A stretch of 64,000 nucleotides of DNA from Allacma fusca (GCA_947179485.1 OX359246.1:52865632-52929631); one strand, 5' to 3'; shown: positions 22,346-34,542, numbered from the stretch's first letter. Made by a program: numbers and translations. Notes: generated by a model not told the origin, from the letters alone.

Positions 22346-24488
22346 CGTGACCTTGTTTTACGGTTAAAGCTGTTAGCAGTTTATGAGTTTATTTTCAAAG
22401 AAATGACTATTAAAATTATTAATAATTCTACGATCGCTTTAAAACTGCCAAATGTGAGGTTAGATAAGATATTTTAAATACAAGAATAAATCTTGCGATG
22501 AAAATTAGGGAGCCTAGCATTTTTCTCGTCAGGATCTGGCTGGTTTGGAAAAAGTTCCAAATACCCGACTAAAAAAAAATGGGACTTCCCCGACTCAAAC
22601 ACGAAACCATTTTCAAAATTTTTCCGACTTCATCGAGTTTTCCCGACGACCCTGCCAGGAAAAATTCCAAAAATTTCCTGACTTCATCGAGTTTTCCCGA
22701 CGACCCCGCCAGGGAAAATTCCAAAAATTTCCTGACTTCATCGAGTTTTCCCGACGACCCCGCCATCCAAATTCCCAAAAAAAAACCGACTTATCGAGTT
22801 TTCCCGACGACCCCGCCAGGAAAAATTCCAAAAATTTCCTGACTGCGTCGATTTTTCCCGACAACCCCGCCATCCAAATTCCCAAAAAAATCCGACTTAT
22901 CGAGTTTTCCCGACGACCCCGCCAGGGAAAATTCCAAAAATTTCCTGACTTCATCGAGTTTTCCCGACGACCCCGCCAGGGAAAATTCCAAAAATTTCCT
23001 GATTGCGTCGATTTTTCCCGACGACCCCGCCATCCAAATTCCCAAAAAAATCCGACTTATCGAGTTTTCCCGACGACCCCGCCAGGGAAAATTCCAAAAA
23101 TTTCCTGACTGCGTCGATTTTTCCCGACGACCCCGCCATCCAAATTCCCAAAAAAAACCCGACTTATCGAGTTTTCCCGACGACCCCGCCAGGAAAAATT
23201 CCTAAAATTTCCTGACTGCGTCGATTTTTCCCGACGACCCCGCCATCCAAATTCCCAAAAAAATCCGACTTATCGAGTTTTCCCGACGACCCCGCCAGGG
23301 AAAATTCCAAAAATTTCCTGACTGCGTCGATTTTTCCCGACAACCCCGCCATCCAAATTCCCAAAAAAATCCGACTTATCGAGTTTTCCCGACGACCCCG
23401 CCAGGGAAAATTCCAAAAATTTCCTGACTGCGTCGATTTTCCGCGCCGACCCCGCCATCCAAATTCCCAAAAAAAAACCCGACTTATCGAGTTTTCCCGA
23501 CGACCCCGCCAGGAAAAATTCCTAAAATTTCCTGACTGCGTCGATTTTTCCCGACGACCCCGCCATCCAAATTCCCAAAAAAAAACCGACTTATCGAGTT
23601 TTCCCGACGACCCCGCCAGGAAAAATTCCTAAAATTTCCTGACTGCGTCGATTTTTCCCGACGAACCCGCCATCCAAATTCCCAAAAAAAACCGACTTAT
23701 CGAGTTTTCCCGACGACCCCGCCAGGAAAAATTCCTAAAATTTCCTGACTGCGTCGATTTTTCCCGACGACCCCGCCATCCAAATTCCCAAAAAAATCCG
23801 ACTTATCGAGTTTTCCCGACGACCCCGCCAGGGAAAATTCCAAAAATTTCCTGACTGCGTCGATTTTTCCCGACAACCCCGCCATCCAAATTCCCAAAAA
23901 AATCCGACTTATCGAGTTTTCCCGACGACCCCGCCAGGGAAAATTCCAAAAATTTCCTGACTTCATCGAGTTTTCCCGATGACCCCGCCAGGGAAAATTC
24001 CTAAAATTTCCTGACTGCGTCGATTTTTCCCGACGACCCCGCCATCCAAATTCCCAAAAAAAAACCGACTTATCGAGTTTTCCCGACGACCCCGCCAGGA
24101 AAAATTCCTAAAATTTCCTGACTGCGTCGATTTTTCCCGACGACCCCGCCATCCAAATTCCCAAAAAAATCCGACTTATCGAGTTTTCCCGACGACCCCG
24201 CCAGGGAAAATTCCAAAAATTTCCTGACTGCGTCGATTTTTCCCGACGACCCCGCCATCCAAATTCCCAAAAAAATCCGACTTATCGAGTTTTCCCGACG
24301 ACCCCGCCAGGGAAAATTCCAAAAATTTCCTGACTGCGTCGATTTTTCCCGACGACCCCGCCATCCAAATTCCCAAAAAAAACCCGACTTATCGAGTTTT
24401 CCCGACGACCCCGCCAGGAAAAATTCCTAAAATTTCCTGACTGCGTCGATTTTTCCCGACGACCTCGCCGTCCAAATTCCCAAAAAAA

Positions 24489-26250
24489 TCCGACTTATCG
24501 AGTTTTCCCGACGACCCCGCCAGGAAAAATTCCTAAAATTTCCTGACTGCGTCGATTTTTCCCGACGACCCCGCCATCCAAATTCCCAAAAAAATCCGAC
24601 TTATCGAGTTTTCCCGACGACCCCGCCAGGGAAAATTCCAAAAAAATCCGACTTCATCGAGTTTTCCCGACGACCCCGCCAGGAAAAATTCCAAAAAAAT
24701 CCGACTTCGAGTTTTCCCGACGACCCCGCCATCCAAATTCCCAAAAAAACCGACTTATCGAGTTTTCCCGACGACCCCGCCAGGGAAAATTCCAAAAAAA
24801 TCCGACTTCATCGAGTTTTCCCGACGACCCCGCCAGGGAAAATTCCAAAAATTTCCTGATTGCGTCGATTTTTCCCGACGACCCCGCCATCCAAATTCCC
24901 AAAAAAATCCGACTTATCGAGTTTTCCCGACGACCCCGCCAGGGAAAATTCCAAAAATTTCCTGACTGCGTCGATTTTTCCCGACAACCCCGCCATCCAA
25001 ATTCCCAAAAAAATCCGACTTATCGAGTTTTCCCGACGACCCCGCCAGGGAAAATTCCAAAAATTTCCTGACTGCGTCGATTTTTCCCGACGACCCCGCC
25101 ATCCAAATTCCCAAAAAAAACCCGACTTATCGAGTTTTCCCGACGACCCCGCCAGGAAAAATTCCTAAAATTTCCTGACTGCGTCGATTTTTCCCGACGA
25201 CCCCGCCATCCAAATTCCCAAAAAAATCCGACTTATCGAGTTTTCCCGACGACCCCGCCAGGGAAAATTCCAAAAATTTCCTGACTGCGTCGATTTTTCC
25301 CGACGACCCCGCCATCCAAATTCCCAAAAAAAACCCGACTTATCGAGTTTTCCCGACGACCCCGCCAGGAAAAATTCCTAAAATTTCCTGACTGCGTCGA
25401 TTTTTCCCGACGACCCCGCCATCCAAATTCCCAAAAAAATCCGACTTATCGAGTTTTCCCGACGACCCCGCCAGGGAAAATTCCAAAAATTTCCTGACTG
25501 CGTCGATTTTTCCCGACGACCCCGCCATCCAAATTCCCAAAAAAAACCCGACTTATCGAGTTTTCCCGACGACCCCGCCAGGAAAAATTCCTAAAATTTC
25601 CTGACTGCGTCGATTTTTCCCGACGACCCCGCCATCCAAATTCCCAAAAAAAACCCGACTTATCGAGTTTTCCCGACGACCTCGCCAGGAAAAATTCCTA
25701 AAATTTCCTGACTGCGTCGATTTTTCCCGACGACCCCGCCATCCAAATTCCCAAAAAAATCCGACTTATCGAGTTTTCCCGACGACCCCGCCAGGGAAAA
25801 TTCCAAAAAAATCCGACTTCATCGAGTTTTCCCGACGACCCCGCCATCCAAATTCCCAAAAAAATCCGACTTATCGAGTTTTCCCGACGACCCCGCCAGG
25901 GAAAATTCCAAAAAAATCCGACTTCATCGAGTTTTCCCGACGACCCCGCCAGGAAAAATTCCAAAAAAATCAGACTTCGAGTTTTCCCGACGACCCCGCC
26001 ATCCAAATTACCAAAATTTTTCCGACTTCGTCGAGTTTTCCCGGCTACCCCAACATCCAAATTCCCAAAAAAATCCGGCTTAGTCGAGTTTTCCCGGCTA
26101 CCCCGCCATCCAAATTCCCAAAAAAATCCGACTTCATCGGGTTTTCCCGACGACCCGAGTTTTCCCGGCTACCCCAATATCCAAATTCCCAAAAAAAACC
26201 GGCTTAGTCGAGTTTTCCCGGCTGCCCCAACATCCAAATTCCCCAAAAAA
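24489..26250. repeat. 1762-bp tandem duplication, first copy
   Basis: Starts TCCGACTTATCGAG and ends ATTCCCCAAAAAA. All local variants (AAATCAGACTTCGAG, CCTCGCCAGG, the CCCAATATCC variant) recur 1762 bases later in the same order. Stretches compared by eye are identical. Confidence 0.92.
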
Positions 26251-28012
26251 TCCGACTTATCGAGTTTTCCCGACGACCCCGCCAGGAAAAATTCCTAAAA
26301 TTTCCTGACTGCGTCGATTTTTCCCGACGACCCCGCCATCCAAATTCCCAAAAAAATCCGACTTATCGAGTTTTCCCGACGACCCCGCCAGGGAAAATTC
26401 CAAAAAAATCCGACTTCATCGAGTTTTCCCGACGACCCCGCCAGGAAAAATTCCAAAAAAATCCGACTTCGAGTTTTCCCGACGACCCCGCCATCCAAAT
26501 TCCCAAAAAAACCGACTTATCGAGTTTTCCCGACGACCCCGCCAGGGAAAATTCCAAAAAAATCCGACTTCATCGAGTTTTCCCGACGACCCCGCCAGGG
26601 AAAATTCCAAAAATTTCCTGATTGCGTCGATTTTTCCCGACGACCCCGCCATCCAAATTCCCAAAAAAATCCGACTTATCGAGTTTTCCCGACGACCCCG
26701 CCAGGGAAAATTCCAAAAATTTCCTGACTGCGTCGATTTTTCCCGACAACCCCGCCATCCAAATTCCCAAAAAAATCCGACTTATCGAGTTTTCCCGACG
26801 ACCCCGCCAGGGAAAATTCCAAAAATTTCCTGACTGCGTCGATTTTTCCCGACGACCCCGCCATCCAAATTCCCAAAAAAAACCCGACTTATCGAGTTTT
26901 CCCGACGACCCCGCCAGGAAAAATTCCTAAAATTTCCTGACTGCGTCGATTTTTCCCGACGACCCCGCCATCCAAATTCCCAAAAAAATCCGACTTATCG
27001 AGTTTTCCCGACGACCCCGCCAGGGAAAATTCCAAAAATTTCCTGACTGCGTCGATTTTTCCCGACGACCCCGCCATCCAAATTCCCAAAAAAAACCCGA
27101 CTTATCGAGTTTTCCCGACGACCCCGCCAGGAAAAATTCCTAAAATTTCCTGACTGCGTCGATTTTTCCCGACGACCCCGCCATCCAAATTCCCAAAAAA
27201 ATCCGACTTATCGAGTTTTCCCGACGACCCCGCCAGGGAAAATTCCAAAAATTTCCTGACTGCGTCGATTTTTCCCGACGACCCCGCCATCCAAATTCCC
27301 AAAAAAAACCCGACTTATCGAGTTTTCCCGACGACCCCGCCAGGAAAAATTCCTAAAATTTCCTGACTGCGTCGATTTTTCCCGACGACCCCGCCATCCA
27401 AATTCCCAAAAAAAACCCGACTTATCGAGTTTTCCCGACGACCTCGCCAGGAAAAATTCCTAAAATTTCCTGACTGCGTCGATTTTTCCCGACGACCCCG
27501 CCATCCAAATTCCCAAAAAAATCCGACTTATCGAGTTTTCCCGACGACCCCGCCAGGGAAAATTCCAAAAAAATCCGACTTCATCGAGTTTTCCCGACGA
27601 CCCCGCCATCCAAATTCCCAAAAAAATCCGACTTATCGAGTTTTCCCGACGACCCCGCCAGGGAAAATTCCAAAAAAATCCGACTTCATCGAGTTTTCCC
27701 GACGACCCCGCCAGGAAAAATTCCAAAAAAATCAGACTTCGAGTTTTCCCGACGACCCCGCCATCCAAATTACCAAAATTTTTCCGACTTCGTCGAGTTT
27801 TCCCGGCTACCCCAACATCCAAATTCCCAAAAAAATCCGGCTTAGTCGAGTTTTCCCGGCTACCCCGCCATCCAAATTCCCAAAAAAATCCGACTTCATC
27901 GGGTTTTCCCGACGACCCGAGTTTTCCCGGCTACCCCAATATCCAAATTCCCAAAAAAAACCGGCTTAGTCGAGTTTTCCCGGCTGCCCCAACATCCAAA
28001 TTCCCCAAAAAA
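26251..28012. repeat. 1762-bp tandem duplication, second copy
   Basis: Immediately adjacent to the first copy and head-to-tail, with no spacer. The junction between the AAAAAA run and TCCGACTT is homology-rich. Either a very recent unequal exchange or an assembly duplication. Confidence 0.92.
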
Positions 28013-28080
28013 TCCGGCTTAGTCGAGTTTTCCCGGCCACCCCGCCACCCACATTTTCGGAAATCTTCCGACTGCGTCAC

Positions 28081-28584
28081 TTTTTCACGGCGACCCCGCT
28101 GGCCAAATTTCCGAAAATTTTATTACTTCCCCGATATCTAAAATCTCCGACTATGACGGATCACTTCCCCGACTAACCGGGTTCGCAGGTTAGAGAACTT
28201 TTTTTAGACCCGGATCTGGGAGCTTTGTATAATAATGACCTGACCGTACTATATTTTGACACCCCACACACGGTGACTCTTTTTGGTACATTGAGATCCC
28301 CCTGTGGACAGCTTCGGTTTCCCCCTATGCCTATTATTTTACTATTCTGAACAATTTTTCGATAAACTAACAAAGCTTTACCTTTTGTATTGAGTGCATC
28401 TTGTGTTACCTGTACGAACGGGACCCACGACCAACCAGTTCTACGAACTGCCGTTTCAATTGACAATAGGCTCAACATTCTCGTAATCCTGATTTTCATT
28501 GACATCGCTACAATTGCGACCGCATTCACTTTTTGTGATGAACTCAAGTTTTTTGAATGATTTTATGCATTCAAACATGGCCAG
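28081..28584. other. Satellite edge and unassigned sequence
   Basis: Up to about 28190 degenerate CCCGACT words continue. A GATCCGGG...AAAAAAAGTTC motif near 28200-28222 is a weak inverse of GATCTGG...AAAAAGTTC near 22530-22560. The minus-strand frame over 28173-28547 is not recognised and is not supported as a gene. Confidence 0.4.
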
Positions 28585-29027
28585 TAGGGATGCCAAATAC
28601 GATAATGTCGAGACGATATTCTCGGAAATATCGCCATTTTACCACCGATATAACTTGCGATAAAAATCGCCAAATGTGTCGAGAATATCGGTGTCTCGCA
28701 AATATCATTTTCCATACATTGGGCCTGTTTTTAATGTGCCTTCGGTTTGGGTAGCGCGGTTAAATGAGAATAATGCGAAGGGATTCATCTAAATGGCATA
28801 CAAGTATTACTGGCTTAAACAGCGCTGCCGTACAAGCCTTACTCCTTCACTAGAAACATTCTTTGTATGCAAATTTCATGTATATAGTATGCACAACTGC
28901 ACACATGTATTACCGCCATCAACAATAATTGTGCATGCAGTCGTCCTCATTTCATTTCTCTCCGACGCATTTTCGGTTTAATAATGTATTTTAATATAAT
29001 AATAATTGTTTATAATAGTTAGTGAAG

Positions 29028-29280
29028 ATGAGCCGAATCGATGGAGGGGGTAAAAGAAAGAATTAAAAAACTAGAGACAGATCTTATGAACCAAGATTAT
29101 GACTCGAAGGATTGCATAAGACATAGCTCAGGTTTGGGAATATTTTCTGCTAAGAAAAGATTAATTAAGGTTTTGTGTAAACTGCGTGAAACAGATCCAG
29201 CACTTATATCAACTACGGAAAATAACACTTCCGGTATGAAATACCAACTCAAAGCAGTGCGTAATGTCAAATTAGTTTAA
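29028..29280 (+). pseudogene. BED zinc-finger remnant of hAT transposase
   Basis: Read together with the paralogue at 62736-62918, it encodes MSxIxGGGK, then VWEYFLLRKD, a CKL half of the metal-binding pair, and SGMKYQLKAVRNVKL. W/Y-F spacing, CxxC and a later HxxxxH are the BED finger pattern, the DNA-binding N-terminus of many hAT transposases. Here the second Cys reads Arg and both His positions read Gln and Arg, and the frame is broken near the start and again in VWEYFLL. Dead. Confidence 0.6.
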
Positions 29281-29294
29281 GAGTCACTGAATTC

Positions 29295-30839
29295 GTGTCC
29301 AGAGCTAATCCCGCCTCGACAATCCCGCCAGTGATAACTCCGCCGAAGCAACCCCGATGATTTAATCCCGATCTCAATAGTATTTAATCCCGCCAACCAT
29401 AACCCCGCGGACGATATTCCCGAACCAAGTTTTATTGTATTAACTTCAGTAAACAATAAATGTATGCTCCTGTTATTTAATAGTATCCATCTCCTTGACA
29501 ACAAGCTGTGTACTGTTGACAGACTGGCTGTTTTGATATGTACCTATATTGTGAATTGTGACATGTGTATGTAGCTGCTCCGCTACACCATGTTCATAAT
29601 AAAAGTGAAGACACATGCATGCATTTAAGGTTCTGCACGGATAGGATAAATTCATTATCCTATCCGTATCCTATCCTATCCGAAAATTTGACGATAATTA
29701 CTGGTAGTATCCTTTCCTATCCGAAATGTCGGATGAAGAAAATATTTTATCCGAAACTTATCCGACACTTTTCGGATCGGATAGAATGGCTATCCGAAAA
29801 TGTCGGATAAAAATCGTCCATTATCCGATCCTATCCGTGGATATCCGATTATCCGAAAAAACAAATAACTTTGTGTCAGGTTATGCACGGATAGGACAAA
29901 TTAATTATCCTAGTTGTATACTATCGGAAAATCCGGTGATCATCTATTTAGCTTTTTAATTTCTTCAATTCTGGTTTACCGGAACATGTGCTGGTAAAAT
30001 ACCTCCATAGTTTCATGCAAATTTACTTTTCGGTTTCCATTTTTCCGAAAACTAATCACTTCACAAGAATTTACAATATTGTACATCAGAGGTATTTTTC
30101 GTGTCATCGTGTCAAACATCGTGGTAATACATATGTAATCTGGTTATATGGTGCATTTTCATTGGTCCACCAAGCGACTGAGTTTCAATAATACGCATAT
30201 ATACATACATCAGGATCTTATTGTTAGTCAGAACCACAAGTCTTGCAAGAGCAAAATTTGGTCTTAGTAATAGTTTGCATCAACAGATGGCCGGCGTCGG
30301 ATATCCGCGGATAACAGACGGGTTATCCGAATAATTCACACTGTTTATCCTATCCGATCGGATAATCGCAATGCTGTATTCCTATCCTATCCGTCAGTTT
30401 TCCTCGGATAAAAAATTGGTATCCGGTCCGTCGGATAAGTTTCGGATCGTTAAATCCTTGAATTTATCCTATCCGTATCCTATCCGATCCGTATCCGATC
30501 GGATATATCCGATCCGATGCAGAACCTTACATGCATTGACTTGAAGACTGCCGTTCTCGTTGTAGCATTGTAACCAATGAATTTTGCTTCTGCTTGAATT
30601 TATGAATGCATAACTTTATTACTTTTGATAATGAGTGATAAACTGTTGTATTTTCACGGGTTGTTATAGCAACATTAATTTATATTCATTAAATTCTGTT
30701 TGATTGTATGGCGGGATTATCTCATTAGTTGTCGGGATTATCGTGAGCGGGATTATATATGTCGGTCAAATTGACAGCGGAATACTGTTCGCGGGAATAA
30801 TACCATCGGGATTGTCGCGGCGGGATTAGCTCTGAACTC
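29295..30839. mobile_element. Element with 10-bp TSD, word AATCCCGCC
   Basis: Ends GTGTCCAGAGCTAATCCCGC and GCGGGATTAGCTCTGAACTC are inverted, with homology continuing through CGACAATCCCG. Flanks repeat CACTGAATTC (29285-29294, 30840-30849). The paralogous empty site is GCCACCGAATTCGG at 63010-63023. A 9-11 bp duplication points to a Mutator-like element rather than hAT. AATCCCG/CGGGATTA words are present at both ends. Interrupted by 29626-30529. Confidence 0.85.
29626..30529. mobile_element. hAT MITE, word TATCCG (904 bp)
   Basis: Ends TAAGGTTCTGCACGGAT and ATCCGATGCAGAACCTTA; the TSD CATGCATT (29618-29625, 30530-30537) is exact. TATCCTATCCG/CGGATAGG words run over 29640-29960 and 30290-30515. 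A second GTTATGCACGGATAGGACAA start-like motif at 29880 suggests an internal tandem of end sequence. Confidence 0.94.
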
Positions 30840-30862
30840 CACTGAATTCGGTTGTTCAAGAT

Positions 30863-30967
30863 TTGTACGTGTCAGAAGATAACGACTTGGATGACAACGC
30901 TAGCTTCGTCACCGCACAATCTGACTTGGAGGATTGCCCGGATTTGTTCTTTGATGCAGAGGATTAA
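30863..30967 (+). pseudogene. Acidic C-terminal tail of the BED element
   Basis: 34 codons ending in TAA: LYVSEDNDLDDNASFVTA then QSDLEDCPDLFFDAED. The same peptide, with five substitutions and no frameshift, occurs at 63035-63139. It is probably the transposase C-terminus left after loss of the catalytic middle. I do not recognise the motif. Confidence 0.5.
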
Positions 30968-31254
30968 TTTGTTACTTTATATGAAAGTAACCTTTCATAA
31001 GCTTGCAGTAAGCTTTCTTATAGCCTGCAGTTTTCGTTAATTTATTTCTAACTGTATTGTTCTGATTTATTATTATAAATTTAGTGGAATTACTTTGAAA
31101 TTATTGAGTTATAAATATCCCCAGTCTATCAAATTTTAATAAAGGTAAGGTCCGATATACCGCCGAAAGGTGATATATCGTAAAATCGGATTTACCCGAG
31201 AACGATAAATGCGATATAAGATGAATGGCGATAACTGGCATCCCTAATGGCCAG

Positions 31255-32249
31255 GTCACTGCCGAAGTTATTACTTCTCGTCAGATGCAATCATGCAGCT
31301 GGAGCAACAAAGCATGATGGTTATTAATTGACTTTAAAATGATACCTTGGAAGTTACTACACCCGTCAATTATTAACTGGAAGGATTCAGTTATTTTGTC
31401 AATATTAAACTCTTGAAAGACCCCACTGACCTTTTCTCGCTCCATTTCAGTAACCACTAGTTACTGAACTCCTGATAATCATTTTTACCACACTTAGGTT
31501 AGGTACAATACTACTTGGATATGGGAACGGGATCGGGAACACAAGCTGTGGGAACAGGTACCTAAAATAATGTTCTCACGATTACGAGAACGGGTCCGGT
31601 TACGGGAACACTTTAACGGAGTACCCATTAAGTTGGAAGTTGGAACAGTAACGGGAACGGGGACATACTTTTTGTACCCATGACGACCACTGACCAATAG
31701 TGGTTTATTAGTTGGTTCGTAGTATTTGAACCTTAGAACTACGTATGAATATGAATGCATGCCATAAATGCGCATTCATCATATCTAATATAGCATCGAC
31801 TTTCGTAATCTCAGCACACTCCCGTACCCTATTATCTGTAGTATCCGATGCTATGCAGAACCTTATTCAAGGTGATCAATACGAATTAATTAAATTCTGC
31901 TTTGTTTATTTCGTTAAGTGTTAAGTTTAAGCATTTGCATAGACAAACGTGGATCTGTGATCTCACAATCAGAAATTCTAGTCGTTACTGTAGTGGAATG
32001 AGAAAAGGTCATAGGGGTTATTGAAGATCTTAATATTGACAAAATAACTGAATCCTTCAAGCAAATAATTGACGGATGTGCAGCAAGATCAAAAATAAAA
32101 ATTATTTTCGTTTGAGAATACAGTAAACACATTCCAATTTTCAGACGTAAAATACGTCAATAAAAAGGGAAACAAAACAGTTGAATCGTCTACTAGAGCT
32201 GATTTGATATACTACCGCTGATTTCTAAATATCAGAAAAAAGTGATCGT
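31255..32249. other. Gene-free DNA with a GGGAACGG word scrap
   Basis: At 31520-31690 GGGAACGG words end in CATGACGACCACTG (31678-31691), the inverse of a CAGTGGTCG hAT end; no left end or TSD was found, so it is a truncated element. The rest is AT-rich and unassigned. Confidence 0.5.
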
Positions 32250-32795
32250 ATTCGTTTCAGTGCTCGCCACGGGTACAAAAAATCGGTACCCGTACCCGTA
32301 TCTGTCGTCGAATTGCGGGTATTGCAATGTCTGGTATCTATACCCGTACCCATACCCGAGTATCCGGGTACAAATTTTTCATACCCGCAATGTAATCTCA
32401 AACCATGTACCTGCACCCGCATTGTACCCGTACCCGGGTATCGCAGTGTCATAACCGTACTCGTACTCGGGTACTTTATCCAGATTTGTCTAAATGTAGT
32501 ACATAGTACGTTATGTGTAATAATGCATGACACCTTACAATTAGTGTATAATTTTGACTAGCTAGAGCGGTATTTTATATTGTATATTTTCATTGAAGAG
32601 TAGAAAAACTAGAAACGTTTTTGATTAGAAATAAAATTAACTTGCATACTTGCAGATTCATCAAAATATTAAAAACCGTACAAACTTGCTGAAACCTATT
32701 CTCCACTTCTATTTTGCTATAATTCCTCGTCTGTGTTTATTTATCTTTACTTCCTAAAACATGTTACCCCTAAAACATATTTTAGCTACACAGTC

Positions 32796-33355
32796 CAGAG
32801 ATGCGCAAAAGAAATAGCCTTCCTTCAAGCCTTCGCAGGCGAAAATTCAGTAAAAATTTCCCCTTCAACATATCTTGGAATAAAGCCCTCTAAAAAATCT
32901 GCCTTCCTTCACCCTTCCTTCCAAAATATTTACACTCGTGTTTGCCTTCAGCCTTCTTTTAAAAAATAGCCTTCCTTCAATTTTAAACTACAACCCGCTT
33001 AAAAACTTTTTGCACCAGCAGGATTCAGTGCAGTGAAGAGTTCGAGCACACATTGTCAGTTGAGAGTTCACGAATTGACTGCATTGTTGCGCAAGCAGCA
33101 AAAACGCGTTTCAAATGCTATGTTTACACGTTATAGATATGTCGTGTACCTGGAAGCCTTCACGGCCTTAGGGGGCTAATATTTAGGAAGCCTTCCTTCA
33201 CAATCCTTCATTGCTAGTTTTTGTGAAGGCTTCCTTCAGCCTTCAGAAAAAAGTATCCCCATCCTTCCATTCCTTCTGCAACGTTAAGAAAGTTACCTTT
33301 CCGCCTTCAAGTAAGCCTTCTTGGAAGGCTAGCCTTCGAAGGCTGCGCATCTCTG
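32796..33355. mobile_element. hAT MITE, word CTTCCTTC, copy 2 (560 bp)
   Basis: Ends CAGAGATGCGCA and TGCGCATCTCTG are perfect inverted repeats; the TSD ACACAGTC (32788-32795, 33356-33363) is exact. CCTTCCTTCA/GAAGGC words fill both ends. Confidence 0.95.
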
Positions 33356-33390
33356 ACACAGTCTACAATAAATTTAGTGTATGTTGTAAG

Positions 33391-34163
33391 TAGTGGTCGG
33401 ACTGGTTCAGTTTGGTTCAAAAAAATCAATTCAATTCAGTTTACACGCTGAATTGAATTGAACGAGAGTGGTTCAATTCAGTTCGGTTTTACTCGACGAA
33501 CTGAATTGAACCATGAACCATTCAGTTCACGCGGGAAAAGCAGAATTCCAATGAGTTTGCGTTCGATCACGTTTGGTTTGGTCACGGTAACGCTTTTAAT
33601 AATCTTTTAAAATTTTCAAAAGTGGACCTTGGATATCATTCTCATTGTCCAAAACAGGACCCTTCAGAGATTTTTTATTTCACCGGTTTTAACAAGTTAT
33701 CTTGTCATAATTATATGAACAAAAATCTAGCATTCAAGTGAAATAATCTTTCTTTCTTGCTCAGTATGTATTTAATTTTTCTCTTCATGCATATTTTCCT
33801 CTGAACTAAAGTGGTTCGCAGATTCAGGTTCTTCCATTATATAATTTGGGGTACACGATATTTTGTGCTCCATTATGAATTCTGAAATATGATTCCCCAA
33901 TCAATAATATTTATTAACAAATTATTGCTTAGAAATTCCTACAACGGCTACTAATATTTTTACTAGCATGTTTATGAAAATTGATGAGACAAACTGTTTG
34001 AACTGCATTTCACACCCTGCAGTTCAGTTCAATTCACGCAGGTGAACTAAACCGCCCAGTTCAATTCATCAAGTAAACTGAATTGAAATAAGATTGAACC
34101 AAACTGAACCGAATTGAATTGATTTGAAAATTTCGGTTCTGAACTGAATTGGTCCGACCACTA
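33391..34163. mobile_element. hAT MITE, word AATTCAGTTC (773 bp)
   Basis: Ends TAGTGGTCGGACTGGTTCAG and TGAATTGGTCCGACCACTA; the TSD GTTGTAAG (33383-33390, 34164-34171) is exact. GGTTCAATTCAGTT words fill the first 150 bp and the last 150 bp. The outer TIR is nearly that of the ACCCGT family (CAGTGCTCGGACTGG), while the internal word is unrelated. Confidence 0.95.
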
Positions 34164-34542
34164 GTTGTAAGGTATTAAAAATAGGCTATATGTATTCAGA
34201 AACACTAAAAATACCGACAGAAGTTTCCCACGTACGGGCATGATGGCATAAAATTCATCAAAATGTCTCAGTTCTCAACGTAACCAAATACTCGGGTACA
34301 ATGGTCGTGGGTACGAGTAAATGACCAAATTATACCCGTACCCAGTGGGTATATACCCATATTGAAATCCTTGTACCCGTACCCATACCCGTATCCGTAC
34401 CCGAAATATTGAGCCGAACAAAGTGTACCCGGGTAGTGGGTAGTACCCGAAAACAATCGGGTACACAAAATCGGTACCCGAGTAGTACCCGTACCCATTT
34501 ACCCGAGTATTACCCATACACGTGCCGAGCACTGATTCGTTT

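Larger units (their letters stand above)
22604..28080. repeat. Satellite array, 53/106/213-bp periods
   Basis: About 100 monomers of 50-53 bp. Two monomer types alternate: A (TTATCGAGTTTTCCCGACGA then CCCCGCCAGGGAAAATTCC) and B (TGCGTCGATTTTTCCCGACGA then CCCCGCCATCCAAATTCCC). A+B makes 106 bp, and pairs of pairs make a 213-bp higher-order unit (homologous positions recur at 25127, 25340 and so on). The + strand is C-rich and G-poor. Monomers at both edges are more diverged (CCCGGCTACCCC variants near 26040-26240 and 27800-28080), as expected for an array growing from its middle. Confidence 0.95.
28585..31246. mobile_element. hAT element with BED remnant, copy 1
   Basis: Ends TAGGGATGCCAAATACGATA and ATAACTGGCATCCCTA; the TSD ATGGCCAG (28577-28584, 31247-31254) is exact. 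ATATCG/CGATA words lie at both ends. The interior keeps a degenerate BED finger frame (29028-29280) and a short acidic tail (30863-30967). It is interrupted by a 10-bp-TSD element (29295-30839) which holds another hAT (29626-30529). Related copies: 62324-63363 (right end lost) and 58938-59032 (right end only). Confidence 0.93.
32258..34534. mobile_element. hAT element, word ACCCGT, copy 3
   Basis: Ends CAGTGCTCGCCACGGGTAC and GTGCCGAGCACTG, diverged from copies 1 and 2; the TSD ATTCGTTT (32250-32257, 34535-34542) is exact. GTACCCG words run over 32265-32480 and 34290-34525. It contains two independent insertions, 32796-33355 and 33391-34163, only 35 bp apart. Confidence 0.92.

Noticed and set aside
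22604..28080. Array could be a CRISPR
   Set aside because: Eukaryotic context; there are no unique spacers, whole monomers repeat, and no cas genes.
22604..28080. CENP-B box in the satellite
   Set aside because: I looked for the TTCGxxxxAxxCGGG core on both strands of the monomers and did not find it.
22545..28547. Many 60-190 codon frames on both strands across the satellite
   Set aside because: They repeat with the 53/106-bp monomers, overlap each other on both strands and reflect the lack of stop codons in the monomer, not genes.
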